64,000 nucleotides of DNA from Atriophallophorus winterbourni. Lineage: Eukaryota > Platyhelminthes > Trematoda > Plagiorchiida > Microphallidae. How positions within the stretch are numbered: position 1 is the stretch's first letter; every line of letters begins with the position of its first letter. The position numbers and the translations under genes are program-made. The stretch covers positions 1 to 64,000 of the forward strand of contig JACCGJ010001780.1 in the NCBI GenBank assembly GCA_013407085.1. The letters run 5' to 3'. Shown piece after piece: positions 1 to 10,025 of this stretch. The notes beneath the pieces were generated by a model. The model did no database searches, had not been told where the DNA came from, and saw only the letters and a list, made by a program, of their open reading frames with translations.

Positions 1-188
1 ATATATCCACATATTTTGTTTGCGATAATCTGTTTTAACTGCATCGACAGGACAGAAACGATCGAGAAAATCAAAAGCATTTCGGCAATCGGAAAGCAAA
101 TTGACAAAACAGTGATGTTGTAAAATGGAAATTAAGAGAGAGACGCACAGTCGTTGATTGTGCGCATGAGCTGATTTTACCCCAGGGG

Positions 189-395
189 GCGAAAGCATGT
201 TTTATCTGTACGAATCAACATGCCCGATCAAGGCAAAGCGCCACACACTCATAGACTGCACATGGCCTAAGGTATTATCAGGTTGCCTCAAAGTCAATAG
301 TTATAAAATAAAAAAACGAAATTGGCAGTCAGACTTTGACGTGTTTCTGCATGCGGTTCAGTACCGTTGGCAAACTAAGTTAACATTGCTACCCG
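189..395 (-). repeat. SINE-like repeat R1, old divergent copy
   Basis: This matches the body of the R1 family in order (GATCAAGGCAAAGCGCCAC, then a CAGGTTGCC box, then GCATGC.GTTCAGTACCG) but with many substitutions and no terminal palindrome. Confidence 0.5.
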
Positions 396-654
396 CATAG
401 TACAATATATTGCATAAATGCACAACCGTGCCAAGCACTAAGAGTTTTTAACATTTCTGCCAGATTATCACGTGATTTGTGCGGAGGCCACCCAGACGTA
501 CCGCGCATTGTTTCGTACGTCAAATGTGCTTTCAAATGTACCTTAAGCGAAAAAGTCGGCTCTAACCGATTCATTGAAAACGTTCTTTTCACGACAATGG
601 ATTCCAGATCAGTATGAAATATATCAAAATATCTACGCGCCTTAATTTTTACAG

Positions 655-710
655 ACTTCCCGAACCGGTGCAATTCAGCCAACTGGTCCCGAACTCGACA
701 ACCTCTCCGA
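655..710 (+). CDS. SH2B: Possible small internal exon of the SH2B-like gene
   Basis: A 56-nt segment lies between a pyrimidine-rich acceptor (ends TTTTTACAG) and a perfect donor (GTAAGT). Read with one leading base it is open and leaves one base, which is exactly the phase needed by the exon at 2677, so the two join without a stop. The encoded piece is proline/serine/threonine-rich, as expected for the linker between the PH and SH2 domains of SH2B proteins. There is no domain match, so this is an inference from splice signals and phase only. Confidence 0.4.
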
Positions 711-1004
711 GTAAGTTTCCATTTCACGTTTGACCCATCATTATCAGTCACGTTCTCTGTTTATTTAATGCAGCTTGACTCGCCACACCGACGGAAACCA
801 TATTTTTCGTTTCATTATCAGCCATGCATAATGTATTTCAGATATACGTGTTATTCTTGGGTGAACAAAACAGCGAAACACGTTATCAAAATGTTACGCA
901 TCATGATGTTGCCGTGGTGAATATTGCGAAACATTAGGACGTACTATGGTGAGCGAGTGAATAGCACTAATAAAAAGTACGAGTCAATGCTGCAAGTGTG
1001 TATG

Positions 1005-1205
1005 CATGAAATCGCAAGCCTGATCCAGGCAAAGTGGCGCACAGTCAAGGACTGCACGTGGGCTAAGATACTGTCAGGTTGCCCAGGCCTAGACAGATAT
1101 TGAAAAGGAAAATAGCAATGGCGGTGAGACTCCATCGTATATTCGCATGCAACTCACTACCGGTGGCAAATCTTTTTAGCACGGTGTTAGGTGTACAGCA
1201 CTGTA
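1005..1205 (-). repeat. SINE-like repeat R1
   Basis: This is a near-consensus copy: GCCTGATCCAGGCAAAGTG, CCCAGGCCTAGACAGATAT, then the block ending TAGCACGGTGTTAG. The copy runs directly into a LINE 3' end at 1205. Confidence 0.75.
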
Positions 1206-1640
1206 AGTAGGACCAAGAGGCTATGGACTAAGAGAAATACTGATGCTTGCTCTTTGGCGATGGTTGGGACATGTTTTAAGAAAGGCTCGTCACCGTTTAC
1301 CATACCGCGTCTTATTCGCAATTCCTGGTAGAAGCTGGGATAAAAGACCGGGTGGCCAGTCCATGACGTGACGCGTTGGGATGAAGAAATTCACCGTAAC
1401 GCTAGGCTCAGTGGGGCGTATTCGTTTGCCTATGTGTAGTCCAAACGATCCAACTAATAGTTAATTGGACGCCGTACGAGATATGGCTGTAAACCAAAGT
1501 CAGTGGCGCCATTGTATTTTTATGTATTTTGATTTTGCATATTCCGCTTGCCTGCTTTCTTTTCTCACGCATTTGCTTATCTTCTTTGCTTGCTTCAAGT
1601 TGCTTGATTCTTAATGCAATGGATGGCGTAATTAACATTG
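1205..1640 (+). mobile_element. RTE-type LINE, 3'-end fragment
   Basis: A broken reading frame encodes the C-terminal RTE motif WLGHVLRKARHRLPYR followed by a GGQSMT-like segment and an R.RLP block, then a 3' untranslated tail that is clearly related to the tail at 10930-11130 (both contain TTTTGCATATTCCGCT). Only the last part of ORF2 is present, with stops, so this is a dead 5'-truncated copy. Confidence 0.65.
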
Positions 1641-2676
1641 GGTTAAATGTTCAGATATAATCACCAAAACTATTATCATGATGGCAGGTTTGTACGTACT
1701 TCGTTCACAGGCCCGGAGTCAAGCAACGTGTCGCATGAGCAGCTAGGCTGCTCAATGTCTCAAATAATGTTAGACCGTCTAATCTTCGATAAAAAGTAAT
1801 AAATGGTGACATGTTGATTGCGACCAATTCTCGGCTGCAGCTCAGTAGCATTGTTAACTGTGCATTTCAGAAAACGGCGTGTTTAAATGCTTCACAATAT
1901 CATAAGTCACTTCAGGTACTTCGTCGACCGGGTAGGATCTGAGTCAAATCCCTCCGCTATTCAACGAGAGCAGAAATCTACATATGTTGTGCAGTCCCTG
2001 GACCTACTTCTTGATGATACTCACAGACCGCCAAAGTGCATTTTCTCATCATGTACCCTCTTCATGATATACTTGTTGGCACCTCGTCTGTACTTGTGTA
2101 ATAATAATAATAATTTCCTCAACATCTTTGCCTTTGGCGTTTGATCGGTTACATTACGACTATCCTTTCGTGCCTCTGGTTCAGATCATCTTACTATCCC
2201 CGATTTCGCGTTGATTTTACAATGTTTTCTCCTCAGCCAAAGCGGTCTGGAAGTGTTACAGTTTGCGTCCGATTAACCCTTTGCGAAGCATTTTAACTGC
2301 CATCAAATACCAAAGTAGTAGTTGACAGGTTTTTTAAGCGCCTCATTGGATTAAGGTACATTTCCGTCAATCTGTCGGGAATTTTTGACGCCCAAACTAC
2401 ACAACGTTGGGCTGCTCGCTGTACTGCGATCAGTGGCTATCCGGTTGCACTGTAACAATCGCAGTACAAAACAAACAAGCTTCGGTGCTCACTTTATATT
2501 GATGTAACCAACATTCAACATTGACCAAAATCCCGATATTTGCACTTTATTTTGGTGTACCATCAAAGAATTTTCAAGACTAATTTGCGGTTAAATAAAA
2601 CGTAGATTATAAAGTCAATGCAACTCTAAATCACATTCAATGTCTCATCTTATCTGCTTTGATTTTAATTTTGTAG

Positions 2677-3197
2677 AAATTCTACATCCCATTCCATCCC
2701 GTCCCTGTGGTGTGCTCTCCAATGACGGTTCTTTACCGCAGCTCACTTGTGTGTCTCCTTCGGATATTCACGACAACAAGATCCTTACTCTCCCGACCAA
2801 CGTGACAATATCAACTTTTCGTCCAACTAACGCAGGCACGATGCTTGAACTTCCGGGACCAGAATCTACGAATCTTCCATTGAATATGATTTGTGAGCAC
2901 CTATCCGTCTATCCATGGTATCACGGAACTCTGAGCCGATTGAATGCAGCGAATTACGTTTTGGGACACGTGACTGATTTGGGCAACTCACAGACGCTCG
3001 TGAATCCCCCCGTCTCCGTTGGTGCGACGAAAACCGAGTCAGCCATATCCGCCTTCTCTTATCCAATGCCAGATGCCACCTCGCAAACAAGCAGTATTTC
3101 GCTAATTAGTGGACTGGATGGTACTTTTCTAGTGCGAGAAAGTGAAACAAAACAAGGAGAGTTCGTGCTGACGTTTGGATGTCATGGTAGAGCCAAG
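2677..3197 (+). CDS. SH2B: SH2B-family adaptor protein, exon with first half of SH2 domain
   Basis: This exon follows an acceptor ending TTTTGTAG and ends at AAG|GTGAAT, phase 0. After a Ser/Pro/Thr-rich linker it encodes the start of an SH2 domain: WYHGTLSR (alpha A), then the FLVRES phosphotyrosine-binding strand as GTFLVRESE, then GEFVLTF. The order and wording match the SH2 domain of SH2B1/SH2B2/SH2B3 (Lnk), adaptors that bind phosphotyrosines on JAK kinases and receptor tyrosine kinases at the membrane. The binding arginine of FLVRES is present. Unusually, about 45 Ser/Thr-rich residues separate alpha A from the FLVRES strand, where vertebrate SH2B proteins have only a few. The N-terminal dimerisation and PH regions are not in the window and probably lie upstream. 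Family assignment is firm; the exact paralogue is not meaningful in an invertebrate. Confidence 0.85.
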
Positions 3198-3513
3198 GTG
3201 AATAGGTTCTTCTATCAAGCACGATCTCTGATACCTCTTATCATTGTCATTATCAAAGACAGCTCTACCTTCAATTGATGATAAACTAAATAGGAAAGTC
3301 AGCTGCGACAGGAATGTGTCTCAAACCGCTTCTTGTTTTCGAATCCGATGTTCCTCATGTGGGTTTTGATACAAGCGAATTAACGATCAGAACCTTATTT
3401 TCCACTGATTGAAAACTAAATTTCTATATCCATCTTGGATTTTTCACAAATCCAAGGGAACACCTATAGAGTGGAATAAGACTCAAATGCTCTTCCTAAT
3501 TAAAACCGGTTTG

Positions 3514-3582
3514 CACGGATGTGCAATCGTGAAGTACTTTGTGCTGTGCGGCTAACACCGTGCTAAATTGATTGGCCAGAGG
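3514..3582 (+). repeat. SINE-like repeat R1, 5' part only
   Basis: It begins with the R1 5' terminal palindrome (GCACGGATGTGCAATCGTG) and runs to GATTGGCCAGAGG, where another R1 copy in the opposite direction starts. Confidence 0.65.
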
Positions 3583-3721
3583 TATGGTATAGTATGGTAT
3601 GAAAGCACAAGCCTGATCCAGGCAAAGTGCCGTACAGTCAGAGACAGCACGTGGGCTAAAATACTGACAGGTTGCCCAGGCCTAGACAGCTATGAGGGGG
3701 GAAATAGAAATGGTAGTGAGC
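3583..3721 (-). repeat. SINE-like repeat R1, with GGTAT microsatellite tail
   Basis: GGTATGGTATAGTATGGTAT at the left edge is the reverse complement of the (ATACC)n tail, followed by the GCCTGATCCAGGCAAAGTG block and the CCCAGGCCTAGACAG block. Confidence 0.7.
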
Positions 3722-3870
3722 TGCATGCTGAAACACGCTGGAGTTTCACAACTATTTCCTGTTCTTTTTTTCCTCATATCTGTCTAGGCCTGGGCATCCT
3801 GACAGTATCTTAGCCCACGTGCAGTCTCCGACTGCGGCACTTTGCCTGGATCAGGCTTGTACTTTTATAC
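3722..3870 (+). repeat. SINE-like repeat R1, 3' part
   Basis: It reads CTGTCTAGGCCTGGGC, CAGTATCTTAGCCCACGTGC and TTTGCCTGGATCAGGCTTGT, the mirror image of the preceding copy. The pair can fold into a long hairpin. Confidence 0.7.
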
Positions 3871-3989
3871 CATCAGAATTCACAGGATAAGGTCGAGATT
3901 ATTTATTCAATGATAGAACAGTACATCGAAAAATTACGCAGTTACCAAGAAATTTACTTAGAGACACACGGAATCTGCAAAACGTTATC

Positions 3990-4335
3990 ATCATAGACAG
4001 CATTACACCGGTAACAAGTACCAAGTGCTTAGCTGCCATACAACCCTGACAAAAAAATTCTGAAAGAAACGGGGCTGAGGCCTAAAAAGCTACTGAACCT
4101 ATAGAAGATTAGACACGGACACAGTGAGATGAGGTGCCTACAACTCGAATCAAACGTACATTCAAGCAAGTGTTGTAAACGAGTAGAGCATTATCAGAAT
4201 GACAGCTTCCTTGAGGCTTTCACTGTCACGCATCTTAACAAGCTTTCCTCACAACTTCACTTGATGACAGACAAGATTAATCAAACACTCCTAGAAGATC
4301 TCTACAACAAGACCGCCACTGAACACGACAAAACG
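3990..4335 (+). repeat. Interspersed repeat R2
   Basis: Blocks shared with 48060-48430 and 50755-51120: GCATTACACCGGTAACA, CTGCCATACAACC, CACCTCGAATGGAAC-like, then CATTATCAGAATGACAGCTTCCTTG-like. It lies in the SH2B intron. It may be the 3' part of a LINE, because the same blocks follow the LINE remnant ending at 7009. Confidence 0.55.
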
Positions 4336-4745
4336 TAAGATAATCAGGAACTCTAATCCAATAAAATTTGTGTGCTTATATTCAATGTCTGAGCACAGTA
4401 TTCCAAATGGCCCCGCGTCAAATTACCAGCAAAAAGCATCACAAATGTTCCAAAAGGACCTAAATCAACTATCTTAATGGCTGTATGTAAAGGGTTCTGT
4501 GACCGGTTTGAAAATAAATTATTTTATTGCTACCTTTTTCGAGGTTACATAAATGTAGTATGATCATTTGTATCTGGAAAAAAGGACCGACATCAAGTCA
4601 CTCGGAACTAAACTATTCCATCTCGTACGCTTGTACGTAAAACTCTCAGCAATAAAGCGAAATATATCACTGTTCATAATAATAATAATAAAATTTAACG
4701 CCCCCACTGTATTCATCGATGCCAAACATGTTTCTCACACACTAG

Positions 4746-5105
4746 CATCTGCGCATGTCAGTGGATGGCAACGGACAGTGTCGAGTGCAACATTTACCGT
4801 TCGGTTCAATTGTTGAAATGCTTGAATATTTTCGCCAAGAGCCCATACCTCTCGAGCCATTTCACCCTGCCACTTGCGGCCCCACCACACAATCACTAGT
4901 GGCTAGCGAATCCATCGATACACCCGCGATCACTTTATCGGCCTACGTTGTGAATACCAAACTCACCGGGAGCAAACGGCATTTGGTTGTTTGCCGGGGA
5001 TCTGTTCGCATGCATAATAACGCCATTAGAAGAACCGCTGCTGCCGCGATCGCCACGGCGCTGGTTGGAAATGATGTTCAGCCGAATCAATACATAGTGA
5101 TTTGA
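4746..5105 (+). CDS. SH2B: SH2B-family adaptor protein, terminal exon (second half of SH2 domain, stop)
   Basis: This exon starts after an acceptor ending CACACTAG and reads in phase 0 straight on from 3197, so the junction is [17 protein letters not shown]. This continues with [17 protein letters not shown], the diagnostic C-terminal half of SH2B-type SH2 domains (GQCRVQHL then a MLE.FR..PIPLE run), and a YVV segment like the final strand of the domain. The frame closes with TGA at 5103-5105 after about 60 further residues that are alanine-rich and not recognisable. The 1.55-kb intron before it holds two SINE-like repeats and one longer repeat, so the exon pair would be missed by a single-ORF search. 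Confidence 0.85.
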   Translation, partial: HLRMSVDGNGQCRVQHLPFGSIVEMLEYFRQEPIPLEPFHPATCGPTTQSLVASESIDTPAITLSAYVVNTKLTGSKRHLVVCRGSVRMHNNAIRRTAAAAIATALVGNDVQPNQYIVI

Positions 5106-5490
5106 AACGATTTTCGAACTTGTTTTCTTGAGCTTATATTGAATGTTGTCAGAATACTTATGTATACTCGTACTCCTCATTCTTTCAGATAAACTGTTTG
5201 TGCAATATGCTTTGCCGATTGGCTGTGTAAACTGTTTGCCTTTGAATGATATTACGCTTTTATATAAATTGTCAAATATGATAAACATGAAGGAACAGTC
5301 TTGTGGATTTTTGTCATATTGGGCCATTAATGAGAGAGACAGCATCACACAGTTATCACATCGTCATCATGAAGCAGTTCATGCATTACAAGCATTCGAT
5401 GCCCCCCCCGAAAAAAAACTTGAAAATGCTGCTGTCGAAACAATCGACTTTAGAACACTTCGGATGGTGGCGACAGGTAGGCCGGAATTA
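5106..5490 (+). other. Probable 3' untranslated region of the SH2B-like gene
   Basis: There is no convincing gene after the stop at 5105. A 156-codon open frame (5143-5613) exists but shows no domain, has an A-rich run (GAAAAAAAC) and overlaps a decayed retroelement piece. I see no clear poly(A) signal, so the 3' end is not placed. Confidence 0.3.
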
Positions 5491-5725
5491 TCCGAATTTC
5501 ATTATGATGTTGCGCATCGACCTGATAGGCCTAGCCAGGCGGCTCTCACCTTGTCGAAGGCTACGTGCGCCTTGACAAGTTCCTTAGATTACCATTTAGT
5601 ATATTTTCGCTGAACATATTTGCACAGCAATTTATCAATAATACATTTCGATCTACACGGTCAACCGCACCCGTGAAACCCAAAAAGATGCAGATGTGTG
5701 TGGCGCTGTTCTGACATGGTGATTT
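5490..5725 (-). mobile_element. Decayed reverse transcriptase fragment
   Basis: The reverse strand contains ICIFLGFTGAVDRVDR, which resembles RT motif A of LINEs (an F.DF.AFD.VDR run) with the first aspartate changed. There is no long frame around it, so the assignment rests on one motif. Confidence 0.35.
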
Positions 5726-5974
5726 TGTCAAGACCTGTCAGTGTACAAAAAACCGTAGTGTGTAACGTATTAGTGCATAACGATTTTCCAATAGTTATTG
5801 AAAACAGCCAGCTCACGTAAAAACGAGTTCGAAAACGTGCAAAGCGAAATTAAGACTAAAAAACTGATGCATAGATTCTGACCAGACCTTTACGAAAACG
5901 ATACCGGTAAGTAGAACTAAAATTTGAGTCGTATTTGATAGATACACGGGACTCATCACGCTTAGTGGAGCTTA

Positions 5975-6600
5975 ATTTACTTTAGTGCGACTATCTCCTC
6001 CTGGAGAATGAGTCGGCTTCATTGACGTCACGGATTGCAGCCGTCCACGCTCGGCGGTTAGAAGCGAGATCCGCGCAGATTGTAAGCCAGGTCCGGTCCC
6101 ACGTGCGCCATCCGTAAACCGATCGTAGACCAAGCAGCTCCACGTCCGATCTCACGGTGGCGAGCCAAGTCTTCACTTGTCCTCCGCTACGACAACGCCA
6201 TTCTGCGCAGGGTGTCGGCGATAGTGTCATCCTGGTTAGTTCAGCGTCCGAGCGTCTCAGGATGTGGCCAAACCATCTCAGTCGGTGTTGCCGCAATATC
6301 GAACTCAGGCGAGGGATATCAAAACAACGGTGGCGAACCTCGTCATTCGTTACCCGCTCATCCCATCGAACATTGAGGATGCGTCGGAGACACCAGTGGT
6401 CGAAAACCCCTAGTTTCCGCATATCTTCCACCCGCACAGGCCACGTCACGCATCCATAAGTGAGAACTGGGCGAATCGCCGCTCTGTAGACGCGCAGCTT
6501 TGTACGTCGGCTGATTTCTCTACGGCTAAATAGAACCCAACGTAGTCGCGAAAACGCCGTGCGCGCAGCTTGTACATTAGTGGACCTTGACCTAATGTTA
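5975..6600 (-). mobile_element. RTE-type LINE, ORF2 C-terminal fragment and 3' end
   Basis: An open frame on the reverse strand (6446 to 5991) carries TWPVRVEDMRKLGVFDHWCL, an RILNV.WDERVTN.EVR run, RLRWFGHILRR and a GGQVKTW block. These are the standard C-terminal landmarks of trematode RTE-type endonuclease-reverse transcriptases. It ends in SFSRRR; the 3' end past it (GGAGGAGATAGTCGCACTAA on the reverse strand) recurs at 46360-46390. The reverse transcriptase core is missing. Confidence 0.75.
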
Positions 6601-6712
6601 GCATCATCAGAGACAGCATTACACCGGTAGCATGTACCGAATGCTTAATTGTCATTCAACCATGAAAAAGTAAAACTGTAAAAGATGGGGAATCGTGGGA
6701 ATTAAATAGCTA
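6600..6712 (+). repeat. Interspersed repeat R2, first part
   Basis: CATTACACCGGTAGCATGTA followed by an AACCATGAAAAAGTAAAA run, as in the copies at 48060 and 50755. Confidence 0.5.
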
Positions 6713-6714
6713 CC

Positions 6715-6942
6715 GTTGCACGGATGTGCAATCGTGCAGCATTTCTGTGCTGTGCGGCTAACATCGTGCTAAATTGATTGGCCAACGGTAGTGAGCTGCG
6801 TGGTGAAACACGCTGGAGTCTCACTTCTATTTCCCCCTAATATCTGTCTAGGCCTGGGCAACCTGACAGTATCTTAGCCCACGTACAGTCTCTGACTGTG
6901 CGGCACTTTGCCTGAACTAGGCTTGTGCTTGTACATACCGAT
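6715..6942 (+). repeat. SINE-like repeat R1, full-length
   Basis: It starts with the terminal palindrome GCACGGATGTGCAATCGTGC, continues GCTAACATCGTGCTAAATTG, TCTGTCTAGGCCTGGGCAAC and ends TAGGCTTGTGCTTGTACATACC. Confidence 0.75.
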
Positions 6943-7501
6943 TCTATAGAAGTGTAAGCAGAAAAAACTAAGATGAATCCCTACACCTCGAATGGAACAT
7001 GCATTCAATCAAGTTTCGTGAGCGACACGAGATTTATGCCAATCGGGATGTGACGTCGCAACATTACTACCGAACAACTTATTTCGGAGAGCATCGTTGC
7101 GTATGCGATTGTAACAGCTAAATCCTAGAATGTTGCGGAGATATCGGTTGTCAAATACTCGGAGAGGCTGAATATGTTCTTTACGTAAAGTCCAAGTTTC
7201 CCACCCATACAGTAATACAGTCTGAACTGTTGCTTTGTAAACTTTACTTTTGAGTAACAGAGAGTCCTTTCTGACGCCATGTGACATAGGTTGCGGAATG
7301 CTACGGTAGCTTTAGAAATGCGAGCCGAGGCCTATTTGTCTAACAATGCAGAATTATTGATACAACTACCGAGATACGTAAAACGATCTACAATCTCAAG
7401 CGCCTGATAGTCAAGTGATAAAGTAGATTGTTAAGTCGATTTACTGCAGCAGGAGACTGCACTTAGAAGGTGCAAAACGCATTCCATATGAGGGGGCACA
7501 A

Positions 7502-7729
7502 TGGTATGGTATGATGATATGAAAGCACAAGCCTGATCCAGGCAAAGTGCCGCACAGTCAGAGACTGGACAGACTGTCAGGTTGCCCAGGCCTAGACAGA
7601 TATGAACAATAGAGAATAAAGATGGTAGTGAGACTACAGCGTGTTTCAGCATGCAGCTCACTACCCGTGAGCAATCAATTTAGGACTGTGTTAACCGCAC
7701 AACACAGAAGTGCTATACGATTGCACATC
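7502..7729 (-). repeat. SINE-like repeat R1 inserted in a LINE
   Basis: The copy carries a GGTATGGTAT tail at its left edge and the terminal palindrome at its right edge (ACGATTGCACATCC). The LINE reading resumes on both sides. GCACAAT appears at both flanks and is a candidate target-site duplication. Confidence 0.75.
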
Positions 7730-7983
7730 CATGGGATGCACAATACTAGCTAGCTTGATCAGTATCGCTTGTGCATCTGTGTACGAGTAGAAGAGCAGAA
7801 CTATATCATCAGCATAGTCCAGGTAGAAAAGCTTGCCACCTGGCATTAAGTGAACTCCGAAAGGTCGGGCTCCTTCGTTGCATAATTCCATGATGGTACC
7901 AGTCAAAAACTGGCAAAGAAACGAAGAAATCGGAGATCATTTTCGGATGCCACTTGTGGTAGGGAATTTGGATGAGAGGTCGT

Positions 7984-8207
7984 GGCACGGATGTGCAATC
8001 GTACGGCACTTTTGTGCTGTGTGGCTAACACCGTGCTAAATTGATTGGCCACCGGTAGTGAGCTGCATGCTGAAACGCGCTGGAGTCTCACAACCATTTC
8101 TATTTTGTATCTTATATCTGCCTAGGTCTGGGCAACCTGACAGTATCTCAGCCCACGTACAGTCCCTGACTGTGGCACTTTGCCTGGACCAGGCTCGTGC
8201 TTTCATG
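7984..8207 (+). repeat. SINE-like repeat R1 inserted in a LINE
   Basis: It runs from GGCACGGATGTGCAATCGTA through TCTGCCTAGGTCTGGGCAAC to GGCTCGTGCTTTCATGCATG. It separates RT motif A from motif C of the LINE on the other strand. Confidence 0.75.
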
Positions 8208-8504
8208 CATGCAAACCCTAACGCATCCGGATGCACGCAGTATGTTGACATAAGCTTTTGCACAACAAGGTGTTAAACATGACATTTCGACGACTGAATC
8301 AAATGCTCCTTTGAAGTCAAAATAGATGGATATCCTCGGCTGTCGATAAGTGTGCCGCAGTTCTAAGATCTGTCGAAGAGCACAAATGTGGTCGACAGAC
8401 TCTGCCGAGCCGGAAGACAGCTTGCTGCTCTCGGATCTGTTATTCCCTATGTGATGTTAATCTTTTAAGTTATATGGACTAATAATCTAGTGATGATGCG
8501 AGTG

Positions 8505-8645
8505 AAACCTTAACGTGGTGCGATTGTTTTGCATATACCCATGATCCGTTGACCTATACTGTTGTATTCTCTGGGCGCCAACAGAACTACTATTACTAGG
8601 AAGTTCGATGGATAGAGGTCAAATAAAATAAGTCTGGACCCACTG
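8505..8645 (+). repeat. Interspersed repeat R3, left part
   Basis: CCTTAACGTGGTGCGATTGT, GCGCCAACAGAAC and TCGATGGATAGAGGTCA match, in order, the reverse strand of 55405-55280. R3 may be the 5' region of a LINE. Confidence 0.45.
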
Positions 8646-8854
8646 CTGCGCTTCAGGTATTTTAGTCAAGGGCTCTAGGTTATGTACATTTTAGACAACC
8701 ACCTACTACAAAACTGAGCAGCATCGCGCCTACAAATAACAATGAAAATACAGACAAAATGACAGATCTCGGGATCACATGCTCTCTGCTCACATTGCGT
8801 TCAAAAATCTCACATTGCATGCGAATTTTTATAATCCCCGTTTTCAATCATGTC

Positions 8855-8945
8855 GTCATCATCACCAAGGACTGCATTACAATGGTAGCATGCACCGGAT
8901 ACTAAAATGCCAAACTAAAAAACATCGATTTTTAGTTTTCCACTA
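8855..8945 (+). repeat. Interspersed repeat R2, short piece
   Basis: GACTGCATTACAATGGTAGC and the following sequence match the beginning of R2. Confidence 0.4.
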
Positions 8946-9700
8946 GTGAATGTTTCCAGACTTAATGATCTCCCGGTTCTCAAGAAGTTTTGGGCCAAGT
9001 TGTCTTTGCATCTTTCTGTAATTCCCAAAAATAGTATAAATGAACAATGCAGTTGGATACAAACCTCCTTAGAAACCGCATTGGATAGTTGTGGGCTGAT
9101 TTCCCGGGTAGCTCAACAATGGGTTTCAGCGAATCCTCAAACTAATGGACCAATGTTGGTTGCTTTCTGCTGATAGCACGAATACTTATTAAACGTAAAC
9201 TGATTGCAAGTTTGAGAACTGACAGGAAAAGTTCGTGGAGTTCTAGGACTAAGGAAATGGAATCTGCAATAGTTGTAGGCAATTTTAGAAAATTGTTCCA
9301 ACTCATCAGAACTACTGGTTGCAGGCGACCAGGCAACAGTGAGCTGATACGTGAAGCAGATGGTTCGCCAGTTTTTAACATGCACAGGCGCATGAAGCGA
9401 TGAGCAGAACAGTTTGAGGCAGTTTAACTGGCCATCTGCACCCAATGATTTCGAGGATACGGAACACTGTATCCATAGTCGATCTCTCTCAAGGCTCCAC
9501 CGTAAAGCATTATATTGCCAAACTTCGAGCAGGGTTCGAACGTACGGATAATTGTCGTCCTCATTCAATATCTCCACCGGGGTACGGCAGGGCCACAAAA
9601 ATCCAATGATGACATCACGACGCGGCGGATGTGACTCGCCGCTCCAAAAGTCACTGCCCCTTGTCCTATCCAAGGACATTGTATGGTGCACAGGCATAAA
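8945..9700 (+). mobile_element. LINE fragment: linker between endonuclease and reverse transcriptase
   Basis: An interrupted frame reads SLRTDRKSSWSSRTKEMESA, then GNFRKLFQLIRTTG and a SELIREADGSPV..MHRRMKR run. This is the well-conserved stretch before the RT domain of trematode RTE-type elements. The upstream part (FWAKLSLHLS, then TSLETALDSC) fits the end of the endonuclease. Stops separate the pieces; everything past 9405 is badly decayed. Confidence 0.65.
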
Positions 9701-9739
9701 CTGAAGTCACCAACCTATCAACGGGGTTATCGGGCTCCG

Positions 9740-10025
9740 AACTGGAAATTCCCAGAAAAGGGCGTATAAACCGCTTCGTCGGTCACCGGCCACCGATAGG
9801 TGCGAACCTCTCTCGCTCCACTGCCTTGTGGGTAAAGGCTCGGGGTGGGACCCCTAAACGAAATCTCCCCTACTTCGGTGTAGGCAACCGGGTAGTATCA
9901 TGCCTACGTTCAACGATGCCGATGACAACGCTTTGTACCCCCCTTCTCGCTTTGTACATCTCATTGTTTATGTTGAACGGCACTATATCTGTATCAGATT
10001 GTGCAAATATAATAATATAATAATA
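9740..10025 (+). repeat. Interspersed repeat R3, right part
   Basis: CACTGCCTTGTGGGTAAAGG, CCCCTACTTCGGTGTAGGCA and CCGGGTAGTATCATGCCTAC recur on the reverse strand at 38475-38640 and 55160-55270. The copy ends in an AATAATATAATAAT tail, which then meets a reverse transcriptase fragment. Confidence 0.55.

Larger units (their letters stand above)
7009..8455 (-). mobile_element. RTE-type LINE split by two R1 insertions
   Basis: On the reverse strand the pieces follow the normal protein order. 8455-8230: ICALRQILELRHTYRQPRIS and YFDFKGAFDSV (motif A). 7906-7730: ARPFGVHLMPGGKLFYLDYA then DDIVLLF (motif C YADD). 7500-7440: YGMRFAPSKCSLLLQ. 7425-7009: VDRFTYLGSC, LLYGWETWTLRKEH, VFDNRYLRNILGF. 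Stops and frameshifts occur in each piece. Two R1 elements of opposite direction sit in the gaps (7984-8207 and 7502-7729). This is one dead LINE copy that was later used as a target twice. Confidence 0.75.

Noticed and set aside
389..751. 120-codon reverse-strand frame
   Set aside because: No recognisable motif; the forward strand offers a plausible SH2B exon at 655-710 instead.
5143..5613. 156-codon frame just after the SH2B stop
   Set aside because: Hydrophobic start but no domain, a homopolymer run inside, and overlap with a retroelement remnant; more likely 3' untranslated sequence.
9137..9697. 186-codon reverse-strand frame
   Set aside because: It is antisense to a recognisable LINE segment on the forward strand (KEMESA..GNFRKLFQLIR).
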